Assembly (NCBI GenBank): GCA_937915835.1
Contig: CALGHA010000129.1
Coordinates: 1-58,979, forward strand
Reading direction: 5' to 3'
DNA length: 58,979 bases
From: an uncultured Fretibacterium sp.
GTDB taxonomy: Bacteria; Synergistota; Synergistia; Synergistales; Aminobacteriaceae
A program made the translations under genes and the position numbers. Of the stretch, positions 57,951 through 58,979 are shown piece by piece. Under the pieces are notes generated by a model. It was not told where the DNA came from. It saw only the letters and a list, made by a program, of their open reading frames with translations, and did no database searches. Within the stretch, counting starts at the first letter, position 1; each line of letters begins with the position of its first letter.

Positions 57951-58979
57951 GTGAAATATAAGGAAGCCGAATATCCGACGCAATCGGGCCAATTCCAAAA
58001 TCAACGCTCAAAATTAACGGTGAAGCTATAATCAGGTCAGCTGTCAGGAAATTATCAGCGAGAAATATCAAGACTTCAATTTGTACGGGTTACAGGAGCG
58101 AGAAAATTATTGATGCTCTCGAAGGCTTTAACGTCAAATTTTTTCATAATCCATTCTTTGACATCACGAATAATATTGCGTCTCTTTGGTTCGCTCAAGA
58201 TTTCATGAATGATAATGAAGACTGCTTAATTCTCAGTGCTGACGTTGTCTTTGATGAATTATTGCTCGACAAAGTTATTCAGGCAAAAGGATCTCTTGTT
58301 ATGGCGGTGGATTCTTCGAGGACTAACGACGGAGATTATTTCTTTACTCTGAACTCCGACGGCTTAATCATAAGTAATAATCTGCAACACAATCAAGGGA
58401 AAAGGTGTATCATTCGCAGAAAATAATGTTGACTGGCACGACAATTATTTGACTCCGGAACTCTATAATCAAGCAATTCATGAACTTGGCAGTCAAGATT
58501 TAAGCTCCGTCCGAGAATCAGCATGGGACAGATTTGCGACGAGAATAATTCCCAATAATCCCTCCAAAGAAAATTTCCAGCAAGACAAAATACGTATAAA
58601 TACTTACGGGGTGACAAATAGTAAGACGATCGTCGGAGAAACTGCATATCTTCTCGCTGAACAAGACGATAAGTTCACGTTAATTGCTGCGGACTGCGCT
58701 AAAAGAATAAACGTTTCAAAACTCATAAAATCCCATCCGGAAAAATTTCTCGAAGTCGGAATTTCAGAACAAAATATGATATGTATGGCCTCAGCAATGG
58801 CGAATGAGGGCTTTCACGTTTTTGCTGCTGCTTATGCTCCATTTTTGACGGCTCGAGCTTTAGATCAAATTCGAGTTAATCTCGGCTATATGAACGCGCC
58901 TGTGTGTCTTGTTGGACTTTCTTCGGGACTTGTTGCCAGCGATTGCGGATATTCGTAGCATTCCGGGAATTGATATTAT
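57951..58979 (+). pseudogene. Decayed nucleotidyltransferase-transketolase-like gene (runs off the window)
   Basis: A GTG with AAAAGGAGG upstream starts a frame that soon ends. A second frame continues G-S-R-I-S-D-A-I-G-P-I-P-K-S, the second part of the sugar-nucleotidyltransferase loop, without the first G-x-G of the start. It runs through I-C-T-G-Y-R, then I-L-S-A-D-V-V-F-D to about 58398, where a one-base shift joins it to a transketolase-type C-terminal half: V-G-E-T-A-Y, V-G-I-S-E-Q-N-M and A-A-A-Y-A-P-F-L-T-A-R-A (near 58830). At 58950 it is interrupted again, with I-R-S-I-P-G-I-D-I following in another frame. Three lesions make it a pseudogene. Fusions of this kind occur in surface-sugar loci. 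Confidence 0.7.

Noticed and set aside
1..58979. CRISPR arrays, insertion sequences and integrases
   Set aside because: No regularly spaced repeats, transposase motifs or terminal inverted repeats were seen.

Overview
The window looks like a chromosomal piece from a member of the Synergistota, probably an uncultured gut or rumen relative. The strongest pointer is the secreted esterase at 13190-14926, which ends in a Ser-Gly-Gly-Gly-Cys motif, a hydrophobic segment and a basic tail. This is the layout of the Synergist-CTERM sorting signal, known so far from that phylum. Amino-acid fermentation genes (serine dehydratase, threonine ammonia-lyase, acetate kinase), a FlhB C-terminus and A/T-rich, densely packed genes fit. 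The assignment is an inference; no rRNA is present.

Layout. 1-2.4 kb: end of a FlhB-like gene, a polytopic membrane protein, and a family-2 glycosyltransferase broken at an 11-base G tract. 2.4-8.6 kb: glyQS, an M23 endopeptidase, threonine ammonia-lyase, a flavoprotein. 8.6-13.1 kb: a Ro60-like HEAT-repeat/vWA protein (DUF2828 type), an 809-base intergenic region rich in hairpins, and two translationally coupled WYL regulators. 13.2-17.6 kb: esterase, a DUF488-DUF488-dual-OB operon, a DapA-family lyase/aldolase. 17.7-27.5 kb: a coiled-coil/TPR exported protein, dnaJ-acpS-slipin-alaS, then a symporter-sdaAB-sdaAA-ruvX cluster. 27.5-40 kb is mixed: AlgX-like protein, PIN toxin-antitoxin, garD, a single-chain restriction-methylase, a YafQ toxin-antitoxin, the three-gene AmmeMemoRadiSam set, aspartate kinase and a GmrSD-like DUF262/HNH protein. 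40-52 kb: gudD, an acidic repeat protein, htpG, rpmF-yceD-ackA, tRNA-Ser(CGA), ATP-grasp, chemoreceptor, metA, a sirtuin, a methyltransferase, tRNA-Ser(GGA). 52.5-59 kb: glycine-zipper protein, leuB, an ankyrin cassette on the opposite strand, leuDC, a TetR regulator, and remnants of a DsbA-like gene and a nucleotidyltransferase-transketolase gene.

Two things stand out. First, the DUF2828-WYL-WYL locus: on the minus strand its intergenic region holds two copies of AGCGTCGA, each 5-7 bases after a -10-like hexamer and each leading a set of hairpins. The first continues as AGCGTCGAAGGG, close to the Ro-binding motif of Y RNAs. This suggests a Ro-like protein/small-RNA system under WYL control. 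Second, a 16-base near-palindrome with core AACRYGTT occurs five times: twice in front of tetR-leuCD, and once each in front of the WYL operon, over the sdaAA promoter, and just upstream of the tRNA-Ser/ackA promoter. It is very probably the operator of the local TetR protein and ties the Ro-like locus to serine, leucine and acetate metabolism.

Metabolic theme: aldaric acids are dehydrated by GudD and GarD and may be passed to the DapA-family enzyme; serine and threonine are deaminated; acetate kinase yields ATP. Several surface-polysaccharide genes are broken or sit on simple repeats, which points to phase variation or ongoing decay, although assembly errors cannot be excluded from a single sequence.
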